Part shown: positions 26,790 through 35,207 of the stretch, one piece after another | Position numbering within the stretch: the first letter of the stretch is position 1 | How the letters are laid out: each line of letters opens with the position of its first letter | Assembly (NCBI RefSeq): GCF_000010785.1 | Contig: NC_013799.1 | Location: 806,001 to 870,000, forward strand | Length of the DNA: 64,000 bases | Direction of reading: 5' to 3' | Origin: Hydrogenobacter thermophilus TK-6 | GTDB taxonomy: Bacteria; Aquificota; Aquificia; Aquificales; Aquificaceae | Program-made: the position numbers and the translations under genes | The notes under the pieces: model-generated | The model's input: the letters and a program-made list of their open reading frames with translations, nothing else | Databases searched by the model: none | What the model was told of the DNA's origin: nothing

Positions 26790-27335
26790 ACTCCTCTATC
26801 AGCTCTTCTATGCTTTCTTCTTCTCCAAATACGCTGTCTATGTCTTCTTTTGAACCCCATACCGCAAGCTTGACAAGATAGATAAACTCCTTCCATTCCC
26901 GCATTTTTCTTTTGTAGTAAGCAGACAGCATCTCACGGAGGAAAGGAAGTGGATAGTCAAGAGCTTGATGGTTTGCACTGATGAGTTCTTCTACGACTTC
27001 TGAGAGAGTAGTTCGTTTGCTTTCTGAAGCAGTGCTTTCAGTTCTGTAAAAAAATCCGTATCCTCCTTCAGCACATCTATGCAAGCGTTGAAAATTTTCA
27101 GTGCATCTGAGGGTTTGAGTTCTTCTATTTCTCTTTGCGTTAGAGAAGTCATTGCGGACATAAAAGGGATAGCAGACTGCAAATATGCAGATGTGTTTAT
27201 GTGTCCTTTGAGGATATCGTTTAAAACTTGGGATATAAGTTCAGAAAAGCGTATGAAGTCCTTGAATGTTAGACTTCTCACTTGCACCTCTCTGCCATCG
27301 GAAAGCCTGACGGTTTTTACGGTTTCATACTTCAT
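26770..27335 (-). CDS. Tail assembly chaperone, long product by -1 frameshift (gpGT type)
   Basis: The short chaperone frame reads Thr-Asp-Phe-Phe over a run of seven T (minus strand; A7 at 27048-27054 on plus). A slip back by one base on T-TTT-TTT continues as Tyr-Arg-Thr-Glu and on to EVVEELISANHQALDYPLP and the TGA at 26770. The downstream frame has no good start of its own. The pair sits directly before the tape measure, as lambda G/GT does. The product would be about 188 residues. Frameshifting is inferred. Confidence 0.75.
26991..27335 (-). CDS. Tail assembly chaperone, short product (gpG type)
   Basis: 114 residues starting MKYETVKTVRLSDGREVQVR. GGAGGT lies eight bases before ATG 27335, which is why I drop the longer frame to 27383. 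The C-terminus is helical and ends QKS. Such chaperones coat the tape measure during tail assembly. The slippery heptamer lies about 20 codons before its stop. Confidence 0.75.
   Translation of the reverse strand: MKYETVKTVRLSDGREVQVRSLTFKDFIRFSELISQVLNDILKGHINTSAYLQSAIPFMSAMTSLTQREIEELKPSDALKIFNACIDVLKEDTDFFTELKALLQKANELLSQKS
27048..27054 (-). promoter_or_regulatory. Slippery heptamer T-TTT-TTT for -1 frameshifting
   Basis: Seven T on the coding (minus) strand, in the phase X-XXY-YYZ. Both tRNA-Phe can re-pair perfectly after a -1 slip. The overlap between the 0 and -1 frames runs from here to 26991. Confidence 0.7.
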
Positions 27336-27769
27336 AGATTGACCTCCAGAATGGCGTTGGTGGTGAGTATCCAGTCCTCCCATATGGCGGGCGCTTGTTC
27401 AGGTTCAAATATCCGTAGCCAAAAAGTCCTTGCGTTTGCTACTCCTCCAAGCACCTCTGTGCCGATGTCAATAGAGTTGTTTTGGGGGTTTGAGTTGAGG
27501 TCGTTTTGGTTGAGTGCTAAGACCCAGTAGGGACCGTTTGTTGCATCTGGCTGGTGGATGGCAGGATTGGTATCGTTTATTGTGATTGTGATCTGGTCTA
27601 CACCGGGATTGGATGCGGCTTGACATTTTTTAGAACTATCTATAGAGCCAAACCAAAGCTGAATATCCACATACGCACCCCCGCCCGCAGTGTTCAGCGC
27701 TATGTTAATAGACGTGTTTAGGTTGACAGGCTGAGTAAGATTAGCATCCAAATAAAACCCAAAAGCCAT
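27332..27769 (-). CDS. Phage structural protein of unknown function (tail)
   Basis: 145 residues, with beta strands throughout (TSINIALNT, YVDIQLWFGS, ITITINDT, FWLRIFEP), consistent with an Ig-like sandwich. It lies between tail tube and chaperone genes, with four-base and one-base overlaps. It may decorate the tail tube. No family recognised. Confidence 0.55.
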   Translation of the reverse strand: MAFGFYLDANLTQPVNLNTSINIALNTAGGGAYVDIQLWFGSIDSSKKCQAASNPGVDQITITINDTNPAIHQPDATNGPYWVLALNQNDLNSNPQNNSIDIGTEVLGGVANARTFWLRIFEPEQAPAIWEDWILTTNAILEVNL

Positions 27770-28500
27770 TATCTGACTCCTCTGGAGATTATCTGGGGCT
27801 TAGTTGTAAAGGTTCCTTCAAACTTCACAGATAGCCAGTCATCACCGATAAGCTTGAGTTCCCCGGAAGGAGTTAAGGACACATCTCCGATAATATCTAA
27901 GACCTGCCCTTTAGGTGGGTCGCCCTTAAACCAGAGCGTGCCCACAATTTGATATTTCTGCCCGCTCTGTAGAGTTATTTTAGTTAATGCATCATAAGAG
28001 TAGTCAATCTTCAGATTCGTGCCATTTGTGATGTTCCCGCCCGGGACTATGTATATAGCTCCCGCCTCATAATCTATTTCGTAGTCCGTGCCTTCCGTGT
28101 ATGTGGTTGGAGATGCTGCATCATTCGTGACAACAGGTGCTGGAGTGGTCTTTATTTTCTCATGTGCGAGCTTATACCAAAAACCTTGTTTTACAGCGTT
28201 AACAGGCTCATCCGCTACAGTGCCCGCTGTGATGTTTGCATCTGTTCTACTTGCGAGTGCGAACTTTTCAAGTGTCTCTGTTCTCAGTTCGTCAATCTCG
28301 AAGCTTACATTGAAGTCTTGAGATTTCACTATTTCTGCATCTTTGACTTTTATCCCCGATGCAGTGCTGTAGTGCTCAAGCTTTTCAGTTTTGACTGTCA
28401 AGCTGAAGTCTTTGACATTGCCGAAATCTTCAAAGCCCGTTTCTCCAACTGGCTTAAGAAACAACATTCCTCTGCCAAGTGTGTATACCTTAGTGCTCAT
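27769..28500 (-). CDS. Major tail tube protein
   Basis: 243 residues. The N-terminus (TLGRGMLFLKPVGETGFEDF then GNVKDFSLTVKTEKLEHYST) is typical of siphovirus tail tube proteins. The middle has Gly/Thr-rich strands. It is the first of the leftward tail genes, upstream of chaperones and tape measure. Confidence 0.75.
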   Translation of the reverse strand: MSTKVYTLGRGMLFLKPVGETGFEDFGNVKDFSLTVKTEKLEHYSTASGIKVKDAEIVKSQDFNVSFEIDELRTETLEKFALASRTDANITAGTVADEPVNAVKQGFWYKLAHEKIKTTPAPVVTNDAASPTTYTEGTDYEIDYEAGAIYIVPGGNITNGTNLKIDYSYDALTKITLQSGQKYQIVGTLWFKGDPPKGQVLDIIGDVSLTPSGELKLIGDDWLSVKFEGTFTTKPQIISRGVR

Positions 28501-28562
28501 GTAGTAAGAAGATATAAGAGACTGATTAGGCTAACTTCCCATTTTGCTTTTGAACGAAAGGA

Positions 28563-29021
28563 CTATCTATTGCAGATATAGTTGAAAAAGTAGCTATAAG
28601 ACATTTTACGGTAGCCGCTGGGGTCTCTCTTACCTTCTTGACACGCAACCTCACACAGTTCTGCTATCTTCAACGAAACACTGTCAAAGAAAGATCCAAG
28701 TGTCTCCCTGCCCACGCTGAAGGTAAAATTACGCATGCTAATACAAGAAATATTCCTGATGCCAGCGTCGTAGCATGCGGAGTATATGTTATAGAGAGGG
28801 GTGCAAAGCTTCAAAAACTCAGATCTTTTGTCCTTTGGCACAGAAGAGAACACATCAGGATAGGTTTCCGCAATTACAGGCTCGTATCCATCAGGACAAA
28901 CTGCTTTACCTTTTGTTTTTAATGTTAGGCTGTTTCCGTTCTTGTCTCTACAGGTTAGCACTTCCATGATTTCAACCCCGAAGGCTACAGAAAGTGATAA
29001 AAGCAATAAAAGCAGAAACAT
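28563..29021 (-). CDS. Secreted eight-cysteine protein next to the repressor
   Basis: 152 residues: a signal peptide (residues 1-16, ending SVAFG) and a mature part with eight cysteines, suggesting four disulfides. It is encoded between the repressor and the tail genes, a usual place for genes expressed in the lysogen. Surface change or exclusion of other phages is possible, but only inferred. No family recognised. Confidence 0.55.
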   Translation of the reverse strand: MFLLLLLLSLSVAFGVEIMEVLTCRDKNGNSLTLKTKGKAVCPDGYEPVIAETYPDVFSSVPKDKRSEFLKLCTPLYNIYSACYDAGIRNISCISMRNFTFSVGRETLGSFFDSVSLKIAELCEVACQEGKRDPSGYRKMSYSYFFNYICNR

Positions 29022-29032
29022 TTCCCCACCTC

Positions 29033-29740
29033 CTATGCTTCAAACTCTTTCAAAATTTTAACAGCTACTCCTACAATTCGCAAACCCTCTGCCTCCGCCT
29101 GTTGTGGAAAGATTGGAGGATATTTAGGATTATCTCCTGCCAACAAAACAGTGCCGTTCATCTTCAAAAGCCTTTTTACGAGCAACTCCCCGCTATGATT
29201 CCTGACTACAACTATTTTCCCATTTGGTATATCTGAGCCGTCTCCCTCGTATGTCTGAAATACGACATAGTCCCCCTCCGTAAGGGCTGGATGCATAGAG
29301 TCTCCAGACACCTGCACTGCAAAAATCTTGCCTTCCTTGAGATATGGGCTTTTACTAACAAAGACTACGCCTATAACTTCTATATCTGAGGGACTATGCG
29401 GGAACCCAGCCCCAGCTTTCCCAACCACAGGAACTTTTATCTTGCTTTCTAAAAGCTTTCTTTGTTCTCTTTCTATGATTTCCTCAAGGCTAAGCTTTTC
29501 CCTCCCCCACATCTCCCCCTGCCCTGTTTTTAGCCATTCATAAGAGACGCCGAAGGTGGAAGCAATAAGTTTTAGGGCGGTGTCGGGGATTTGAACTGTG
29601 CCAGCCTCCCAGTATTGTATAGTCCTTAAAGATTTCCCTATCCTTTCTCCAAACTCTTCCTGTGATAACCCCAAAGTTTTCCTTAGATATCTAAGCCTGT
29701 TGTGGATATTCCCTGCCTCTCCGCTGGTGCAATGTTGCAT
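29033..29740 (-). CDS. Phage repressor, CI/LexA type (HTH plus S24 peptidase)
   Basis: About 235 residues from ATG 29740. N-terminal Cro/C1 helix-turn-helix (GLSQEEFGERIGKSLRTIQY). C-terminal S24 autopeptidase: Ala-Gly cleavage site region VVGKAGAGF, the Ser in QVSGDSMHPALTEGDYVVF, and Lys in ELLVKRLL. It holds the prophage silent and is probably inactivated by RecA-stimulated self-cleavage. The start codon lies inside operator O1, so it should be autoregulated. The open frame reaches 29968, but that part runs through the divergent gene. Confidence 0.92.
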   Translation of the reverse strand: MQHCTSGEAGNIHNRLRYLRKTLGLSQEEFGERIGKSLRTIQYWEAGTVQIPDTALKLIASTFGVSYEWLKTGQGEMWGREKLSLEEIIEREQRKLLESKIKVPVVGKAGAGFPHSPSDIEVIGVVFVSKSPYLKEGKIFAVQVSGDSMHPALTEGDYVVFQTYEGDGSDIPNGKIVVVRNHSGELLVKRLLKMNGTVLLAGDNPKYPPIFPQQAEAEGLRIVGVAVKILKEFEA

Positions 29741-29783
29741 ACTTATTCCACCATACCCCTTGACTTTTGTGCAAAGTTGCGTA
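29727..29783. promoter_or_regulatory. Twin operators O1 and O2 of the lysis/lysogeny switch
   Basis: O1 is GTGCAATGTTGCATA (29727-29741) and covers the repressor start codon. O2 is GTGCAAAGTTGCGTA (29769-29783) and covers the spacer and first bases of the early -10 box. Both contain TGCAA-NN-TTGC palindromes. Their centres are 42 bases apart, which is four turns of DNA, so bound dimers would lie on the same face. Confidence 0.7.
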
Positions 29784-29787
29784 TAAT
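29760..29787 (+). promoter_or_regulatory. Early (lytic) promoter; leaderless
   Basis: TTGACT (29760-29765), 16 bases, then TATAAT (29782-29787). The cro-like ATG at 29795 is seven bases further on, with no Shine-Dalgarno sequence. O2 overlaps this promoter, so the repressor should block it. Confidence 0.7.
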
Positions 29788-29794
29788 ATTCCCT

Positions 29795-30109
29795 ATGGGT
29801 ATTAACCAGACCATAGGAGATATTGTAAAAGAAGCCTGTAGAAAAAGAGGACTTTCCCTCAACAGGCTTGCACTTAAACTTGGCGTTAATCCTATCTATC
29901 TGAATAATGTCCTTTACGGTAAGAAGTCCTCCCGACCTCTCATCTGCAAAATTGCAGAGACCCTTCATCTTCCTGACCTCCCGAATCAGTATGAGATTTA
30001 TTTAGCGTCAAGGCGTGTAGAAAACAAGTCGCACAAGCCTACACCCGTTAAAAAAGGTAGCAAAAAATCCAATAAATCCAATAAATCCCATAAAGGAGGT
30101 GTATCATGA
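29795..30109 (+). CDS. Cro/Ner-like DNA-binding protein
   Basis: 104 residues. HTH region LSLNRLALKLGVNPIYLNNV (residues 20-40), then a Lys/Ser-rich tail (KKGSKKSNKSNKSHKGG). It is the first gene of the rightward early operon and diverges from the repressor, the position of cro in lambda or ner in Mu. The dispersed site at 29945 lies inside it. It overlaps the next gene by four bases. Confidence 0.75.
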   Translation: MGINQTIGDIVKEACRKRGLSLNRLALKLGVNPIYLNNVLYGKKSSRPLICKIAETLHLPDLPNQYEIYLASRRVENKSHKPTPVKKGSKKSNKSNKSHKGGVS

Positions 30110-30570
30110 GACACACAAACTTTAGCTGGGTCTTCCGGGAGTTTCTCCGGAAGAAAAGCCCTTATCCTCTGGCAAGTAGGCTCCAAAGGAGCGAAAAGCT
30201 TATCTATGCTTGGTCTATGGATGAGGACAATCCCTTCCATAGGCGAGATCCCCTCAGCTATGCGATGGACACGCTACTCATTATCCACGAGCACATGCCA
30301 GAACTTGCCTACAGAGCTTTACAGGAAATAGTAAGCAGGCTCGGGTACAGATTGGAGCCCTACCCTGCGGAGAGAGAAGTACCATTTAAGGAGATTCTCA
30401 AAGAACTAAACGATGCTGAGGAAGCACTCGTGGATGAGGATAACAGCATAGAGGAGGACTTGAAAGAAGTTGAAGAAGCTATCTATAGCCTACTGCTCAA
30501 AAAAGCCGAGCTCAAAAAGAAGCTTGTAGAAAAAGCCGAGAGGGAGAGGAAACCCTCTCGGGGGAGGTGA
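30106..30570 (+). CDS. Early phage protein, possibly regulatory
   Basis: 154 residues. The N-terminal half (PLASRLQRSEKLIYAWSMDE) could be a degenerate HTH of the phage CII/CP76 type. The C-terminal half is an acidic and then basic coiled coil (residues 95-150). It is the second gene of the early operon. Function uncertain. Confidence 0.5.
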   Translation: MRHTNFSWVFREFLRKKSPYPLASRLQRSEKLIYAWSMDEDNPFHRRDPLSYAMDTLLIIHEHMPELAYRALQEIVSRLGYRLEPYPAEREVPFKEILKELNDAEEALVDEDNSIEEDLKEVEEAIYSLLLKKAELKKKLVEKAERERKPSRGR

Positions 30571-30574
30571 ACAA

Positions 30575-30799
30575 ATGATGCACACAGATAATAATATAAC
30601 ACTGAAGTTTGCAAGTGGCATAGTTTTCACTGTCTTAAACCTGCAATATTACAACTGGCGTTGGATAAAGCCTTGGGAGTTGATAGAGGTAGAGGTCAAC
30701 CGGGGAAAAGCAGTCTTTGAGGTCTACAAATGGGAAAGAGATGAGGACAAGCTGATTGCTGTTGTGGTTCCAGTTATCAAAAAGGAGGTGGGAGTATGA
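30575..30799 (+). CDS. Small early phage protein of unknown function
   Basis: 74 residues; beta-rich N-terminus and a charged middle. Preceded by GGGGGAGG, so well translated. Overlaps the next gene as ATGA. Confidence 0.5.
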   Translation: MMHTDNNITLKFASGIVFTVLNLQYYNWRWIKPWELIEVEVNRGKAVFEVYKWERDEDKLIAVVVPVIKKEVGV

Positions 30800-30954
30800 G
30801 GCTACCTGATAAAGATGGAGACTGGCAAGTGCTAATTAGTCTTCTGATGCTTGTCTGTTCCATTGTGCTTATTCTTATAGCCGAAGCCAAAAACAGACAG
30901 GCGGAGGCAACACTCAAGGAAATAAGCAAAACCATTAAGGAGGTGTGCAGATGA
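30796..30954 (+). CDS. Small early membrane protein
   Basis: 52 residues, starting MRLPDKDGDWQVLISLLMLV. One transmembrane helix (residues 12-30) and a charged helix after it. AAGGAGG lies ahead of the ATG at 30796, and its end overlaps the next gene. It could be an early superinfection-exclusion or anti-host peptide, but nothing proves it. Confidence 0.55.
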   Translation: MRLPDKDGDWQVLISLLMLVCSIVLILIAEAKNRQAEATLKEISKTIKEVCR

Positions 30955-31250
30955 ACGGGAACAAGTATCCTAAGCGGGAAGAACAACAGCCACAACAACC
31001 GCCACAACAACCGCAGGAGGCTAAGAGGGAAAGCGGAAAGTGGGTTGAGATTGTCAACCTCTACCATCAGGGTGGAAGCACATACAAAAAGCTCGGTGTG
31101 TATGTGTCCGACGATCTAAAGGTGATACTTTCCCTAACAGAGGGAGAAGCAAAGGGAGAATACATAAGGATCAACTTCCAGCTATCCGAGCAGGAACTCA
31201 TTTATTTAGCCGAGAAGTTAAGGCACTTGTTTTTTAGGACAGGGAAATAA
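30951..31250 (+). CDS. Small early phage protein with Gln/Pro-rich leader
   Basis: 99 residues. A Gln/Pro-rich stretch (residues 10-25) precedes a compact domain that ends EQELIYLAEKLRHLFF. I choose ATG 30951, behind AAGGAGG, rather than GTG 30945. The C-terminal part resembles small ssDNA- or replication-associated proteins only vaguely; no family recognised. Confidence 0.5.
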   Translation: MNGNKYPKREEQQPQQPPQQPQEAKRESGKWVEIVNLYHQGGSTYKKLGVYVSDDLKVILSLTEGEAKGEYIRINFQLSEQELIYLAEKLRHLFFRTGK

Positions 31251-31340
31251 GATGCTCCTCACTACTCCCTCGCCTCACCTCCCTCCTCTTTCGGTGCCAG
31301 CCCCGCCTTTTTACAAAGAGTCCTCCTTGTCAGTTGCCAA

Positions 31341-31375
31341 GTTTTTGGAAGGTGCAACGCCTTCCCGCTTTTTAC
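31341..31375 (+). terminator. Hairpin with T-run ahead of the ParB-like gene
   Basis: GGAAGG (31347-31352) and CCTTCC (31360-31365) form a 6-bp stem with a 7-base loop, followed after two bases by CTTTTTAC. A similar block (GGTGCCAGCCCCGCCTTTTTAC, split here around 31302) lies just upstream. It may stop or attenuate early transcription. The stem is short, so confidence is limited. Confidence 0.4.
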
Positions 31376-31407
31376 AAAAGCAAAAAACCAAAATGGAGGT
31401 GTAAAAC

Positions 31408-33066
31408 ATGATTGTAGAGCTTGAACTCAAAGACCTAACCATTCCACAAGGCTTGCTACCACGTGTCTTAACCGGCACGGTGGAAGAAAGGGTAGAAGAA
31501 TACAAAGAGATGCTGGAGCAAGGGGTAGAGTTTGACCCCATCACCGTGTGGAAACGCCTAGACGAGCAATACTGGATAGTGGACGGTGTGCATAGGACAG
31601 AGGCACATAAAAGAGCAGGGAGAAGCACGATAAAGGCAAAGATTGTGGAGCTAAAGGATGAGCTGGAATATCGGATTGAGGCAATCAGGGCTAACCTAAA
31701 GCATGGATTACCACTACAGAAAGAAGAGAAAATCCTACTCACGCAAACGCTTTACAAGCTCGGTGTATCTATCCCTGAACTAAAGAAACTTTTCGGGGTG
31801 GCGGAGAGGACGCTGTATTATTGGCTGGAACCGGTGAAAGAAAAAGAGAAGGAAGAGCTAAGGAAAAAGGCTTTGGAGCTTAGAGAACAAGGGCTCACAC
31901 AGGAAGAGGTGGCAGAAAGGCTTGGAGTTTCGCAGCAAACTATTTCAGTATGGCTAAATGAGAATTCTTCGCAATACCAAAAATTGCAAAAATTGCAAAA
32001 TTTAGTAAAAGACGGCACCCCCACCCCCGAAGGCTTTAAAGCGTTGTCCGAGTTTATAGAGGAACACGAAGAAGAGTTAAGGGAAAAGTCTTTTAATGAA
32101 GTAGTCAAAGACCAAGCCCTGCGGGACATCTTGAAATATCTTAACGAAGCAGTCAAAAGAGACTTCAAAAAGCTAATAGATGCCCCCAGCTATGATAAAG
32201 TGATAAACTACTTAAGTAGCATTTATCCATACAAGGAACTAAGCCTCCGAGCCCGCAAGATGTTTTTCAACAAAGCACAAACCTTGTGGGAGAGCCTAAA
32301 AAAAGAGCATGAGGAAAGAAAACAGTTTGAAAGCCTTGTCCTTGAAAAAGCGAAAGAGGTGTTATCGAAGCCCGATTATCAGTTCCACAGCTGGAGAACA
32401 TTAAGAGTGGATCTCTTCCGGATAACGGATCTTCAGATATTCGGGAAGGAGGAACTCATAGATGAGATACTAAGAGAACACGCAGATGAACTACTTGCTG
32501 TTTATAAACAGATAAAAGAGGCAACAGAGGATAGTCTCACAGAAGAAGAGCTAAGAGAAATCATTTTAGCTGTAGCACAGAAAGCTGAAGAGATAGATGT
32601 TAGATTTAGCCTTGACGAAGTAGAAAAGCGCATAATAGAAGCACTCGTACAAAAGTCCCTAAGAGCAGATTATAGCGTAGTGAACAAACTAAGAAAGAAA
32701 GCAGAAGAGCTTGCAAAACAGATGATAAAAGAGCATTCACTGATCATGACTTGGTGGATGCTGAACTATAGTCAGGAAGCACTTAAGAAGATAGATGAGA
32801 TTGACCTAGACATAGAGATCTCAGACGAGGACATCGAAGAGCTCAAGCAGATGTATGAAAACATGAAAGCTCCGCAAGCTGAAAAGAAAAAAGAAAAGAA
32901 AGAAAAGTCTTTACCCCCGGACATAGAGGACTGGTATAGGAAGCAGTTGGAACTTCTCCTTATGGACATGGGCATAAAGATCGGATGGGTAAAGGCATTT
33001 GAAATAGCGGATGAAATCTACCAAAAGGTTAGGGAGTATTCCCAGAAAGCTGTCCGAGGTTGGTAA
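31408..33066 (+). CDS. ParB-like protein with HTH, prophage early region
   Basis: 552 residues. A ParB/sulfiredoxin-type N-terminal domain has IVDGVHRTEAHKRAG (residues 50-65). Two HTH regions follow: VSIPELKKLFGVAERTLYYW and LTQEEVAERLGVSQQTISVW. The rest is a long helical, charged region. Such proteins bind DNA and, in the ParB family, use CTP. It lies directly before the transposase and may help DNA targeting or replication. That role is inferred. Confidence 0.75.
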   Translation: MIVELELKDLTIPQGLLPRVLTGTVEERVEEYKEMLEQGVEFDPITVWKRLDEQYWIVDGVHRTEAHKRAGRSTIKAKIVELKDELEYRIEAIRANLKHGLPLQKEEKILLTQTLYKLGVSIPELKKLFGVAERTLYYWLEPVKEKEKEELRKKALELREQGLTQEEVAERLGVSQQTISVWLNENSSQYQKLQKLQNLVKDGTPTPEGFKALSEFIEEHEEELREKSFNEVVKDQALRDILKYLNEAVKRDFKKLIDAPSYDKVINYLSSIYPYKELSLRARKMFFNKAQTLWESLKKEHEERKQFESLVLEKAKEVLSKPDYQFHSWRTLRVDLFRITDLQIFGKEELIDEILREHADELLAVYKQIKEATEDSLTEEELREIILAVAQKAEEIDVRFSLDEVEKRIIEALVQKSLRADYSVVNKLRKKAEELAKQMIKEHSLIMTWWMLNYSQEALKKIDEIDLDIEISDEDIEELKQMYENMKAPQAEKKKEKKEKSLPPDIEDWYRKQLELLLMDMGIKIGWVKAFEIADEIYQKVREYSQKAVRGW

Positions 33067-33084
33067 TTGGAAAGGAGGGTGGAG

Positions 33085-34515
33085 ATGGACGAAAAGAAGG
33101 CAGAAGCCCTGCGGTTGTATGGGTTAGGAGTTCCCATACGGCGTATTGCTAAGGTTCTCCACATCCCCCGCAGCACCGTCGCAAGATGGCTGAAAGAACC
33201 GATTGGGGTAATGGGGGAGAAAAAGGAAGAAAAACATCTTCAAGATGAGTTATGGGATAGGGTCTTAGGACTTCTCACATTCAGCAAGGAAGAGAAAGGA
33301 AGGACAAGGGTTTTATCTATAGCACAGACCTACAGGCTTTTTGAGGTAGAGTTGCAAACGAAAGGAATAAAAAGCGAAAGGACTTTTAGGAGAGTGCTGG
33401 AGCAGGTCATAAAACAGAGACTTGGCAGTTGGGAAGCTCTGGAGCTGAAACGAAGGGATAAGTCAGAAATTGCGGAGTATAGAAAATCGAAAGGCAAGCA
33501 AAGAAGAGAGAAGGGCGAGTGGGAGATAGACGCTACGGGCTACACTTTCAAAGGAGAAAGATATTTCATCCTTGCTGTGCGGGAGAGGTGGTCAGGAGCC
33601 TTTCTCTCCTGCATGGTTGCCAAGGTGAGAGAGGACACCCAAGCACAGCACTACAATAAAGCTTTCAATAGTTTAGACCTCGCACGCTTTCTGATATCTC
33701 TTTTCAAAGAATACGGACTGCCCGAACGCATCATAACCGATAATGAGGCAGTCCTAAAGGCAGAAATCATCACACGAGGGCTTGAACATTTAAACATCCC
33801 CATCACACGCACAAAACCTTATAACCCATCTCAGAAACTGATTGAACGGGCTTTCAGAGACCTCAAAGACCACTTGAGATATTTCACAAGCACGCACACC
33901 ACCTTTGAAGATGCCCTCAAAGCCGCGATAGAAAGCTACAATAAATCCGAGCACAAATACGAACACTTCAACGCACCAGTAATCCCCGAACATCTGCACG
34001 CTACGATTGAATACAAGCAAGTTAGCGAAGACGAACTCAGAAAAGCCTTTAGAGAACGGTTCATTAGAACAGTCAGAAACAATACCATTGTAATAGATAA
34101 CCTTAAATACGAGTTTGTATTCCCATTTGAGGAAAGGGCGGGAGAAATAGGGAGAAACAGAAAGGCTCCTACGGTGGTGTGCTACAGAGATATAGAGAAC
34201 GCCACCATCTTGGAAGTCTGGGATGAAAAAGAAACCCGCCCACTCGGAATAGCCCGCCTAATCTCTCAAGATGCCCCCAGCCTTGACCCCACCGAAATTA
34301 AGGAACTTAGGAACAAAGAGAAAAGGATAGAGAGAAGAAAGAGAAAGCTTAAAGAAGAACTCATTGAAATTGAACAGCAAGAACAACAAACACAAAACAC
34401 AGCAGACTTTTTTGAAGTCTTTAACCACGAGCCAAGCTCACAACCAGCTCAACCTCAGCCCGAGGGAGAGGAGCTGGATCCAATAAAACTCTTTTTAGGA
34501 GGTGAAGAGCAATGA
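33085..34515 (+). CDS. DDE transposase, MuA-like
   Basis: About 476 residues. N-terminal HTH (VPIRRIAKVLHIPRSTVARW), then an rve/RNase H-fold core with Asp in EWEIDATGYTF, Asp in PERIITDNEAVL and Glu in KLIERAFRDLKDHL. The C-terminal tail is a charged coiled coil rich in Gln, possibly contacting the MuB-like ATPase. I start at ATG 33085, six bases after AGGAGG, rather than TTG 33067. It should cut and join the prophage ends. Confidence 0.92.
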   Translation: MDEKKAEALRLYGLGVPIRRIAKVLHIPRSTVARWLKEPIGVMGEKKEEKHLQDELWDRVLGLLTFSKEEKGRTRVLSIAQTYRLFEVELQTKGIKSERTFRRVLEQVIKQRLGSWEALELKRRDKSEIAEYRKSKGKQRREKGEWEIDATGYTFKGERYFILAVRERWSGAFLSCMVAKVREDTQAQHYNKAFNSLDLARFLISLFKEYGLPERIITDNEAVLKAEIITRGLEHLNIPITRTKPYNPSQKLIERAFRDLKDHLRYFTSTHTTFEDALKAAIESYNKSEHKYEHFNAPVIPEHLHATIEYKQVSEDELRKAFRERFIRTVRNNTIVIDNLKYEFVFPFEERAGEIGRNRKAPTVVCYRDIENATILEVWDEKETRPLGIARLISQDAPSLDPTEIKELRNKEKRIERRKRKLKEELIEIEQQEQQTQNTADFFEVFNHEPSSQPAQPQPEGEELDPIKLFLGGEEQ

Positions 34516-35201
34516 CGCACGCAGAACAAGTCCTAACTGCAACTTTGCAAGCCCTAAGACGCCTTAGGGCAGAGCAAACCATGCCCCTACACGCTATTGT
34601 GTGGGGCAAGTGGGGGACAGGTAAAACTGTCTCTGCACAGAAGATAGCAAAAAAGGAACAAGACGTTTTCTATGTCAAAGCCCCCGACGGGGAGATAACA
34701 CGAGGCAGGCTTTACAGGTTAATAGGGTTTAGTCTTGGATGCGGTGCGAGATCTACTTATGAGGCTACTTTAGACCTTATCAAGCATCACATCTTATACT
34801 ACAACCTAAAGCCAATCATCATCTTTGACGAAGCACAGAGACTACTAAGAAAACAGCACATACTAAACGAACTCAAAGACCTGTCAGAAGATGAAGAATT
34901 AAGTTTCAGCTACCTCTTCCTCGGAGACCAGACCACTCCCAAGCTTCTTGCATCACATGACCACAGCTTATTTAAAAGGTTTGCAATAAAGAAAGAATTA
35001 CAGCCATTGACCCAAGAAACAATCGCCTTCCTCATCAAAGAATACCGCATCCAAACAGACCCAGCCCCAATATTCCACTTTGCGAAAGAGAGAGGCTGGA
35101 CTACATTGGACACAGCAATTTGTTTGCAAGCCATAAAGAACCAAAAGGTAGAGCCAACAGTAGAGGCACTGGGCAGGATAGCCAAAGCCCTCGGGAGGTG
35201 A
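34512..35201 (+). CDS. MuB-like AAA+ ATPase (target selection)
   Basis: 229 residues. Walker A in VWGKWGTGKTVSAQ and Walker B in IIIFDEAQRLL, with a sensor-like region YLFLGDQTTPKLL. MuB-type ATPases bind target DNA and activate the transposase. The four-base overlap with the transposase gene fits the A-B gene pair of Mu. Confidence 0.9.
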   Translation: MTHAEQVLTATLQALRRLRAEQTMPLHAIVWGKWGTGKTVSAQKIAKKEQDVFYVKAPDGEITRGRLYRLIGFSLGCGARSTYEATLDLIKHHILYYNLKPIIIFDEAQRLLRKQHILNELKDLSEDEELSFSYLFLGDQTTPKLLASHDHSLFKRFAIKKELQPLTQETIAFLIKEYRIQTDPAPIFHFAKERGWTTLDTAICLQAIKNQKVEPTVEALGRIAKALGR

Positions 35202-35207
35202 TAGAAA

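Noticed and set aside
26770-27084. Separate gene starting in the chaperone overlap
   Set aside because: It has no ribosome site, and its first 13 or so residues are out-of-frame reading of the upstream gene; a -1 slip on T7 explains it better.
29741-29968. Longer N-terminus of the repressor
   Set aside because: It would run across the early promoter and the divergent cro-like gene; the HTH homology begins just after ATG 29740.
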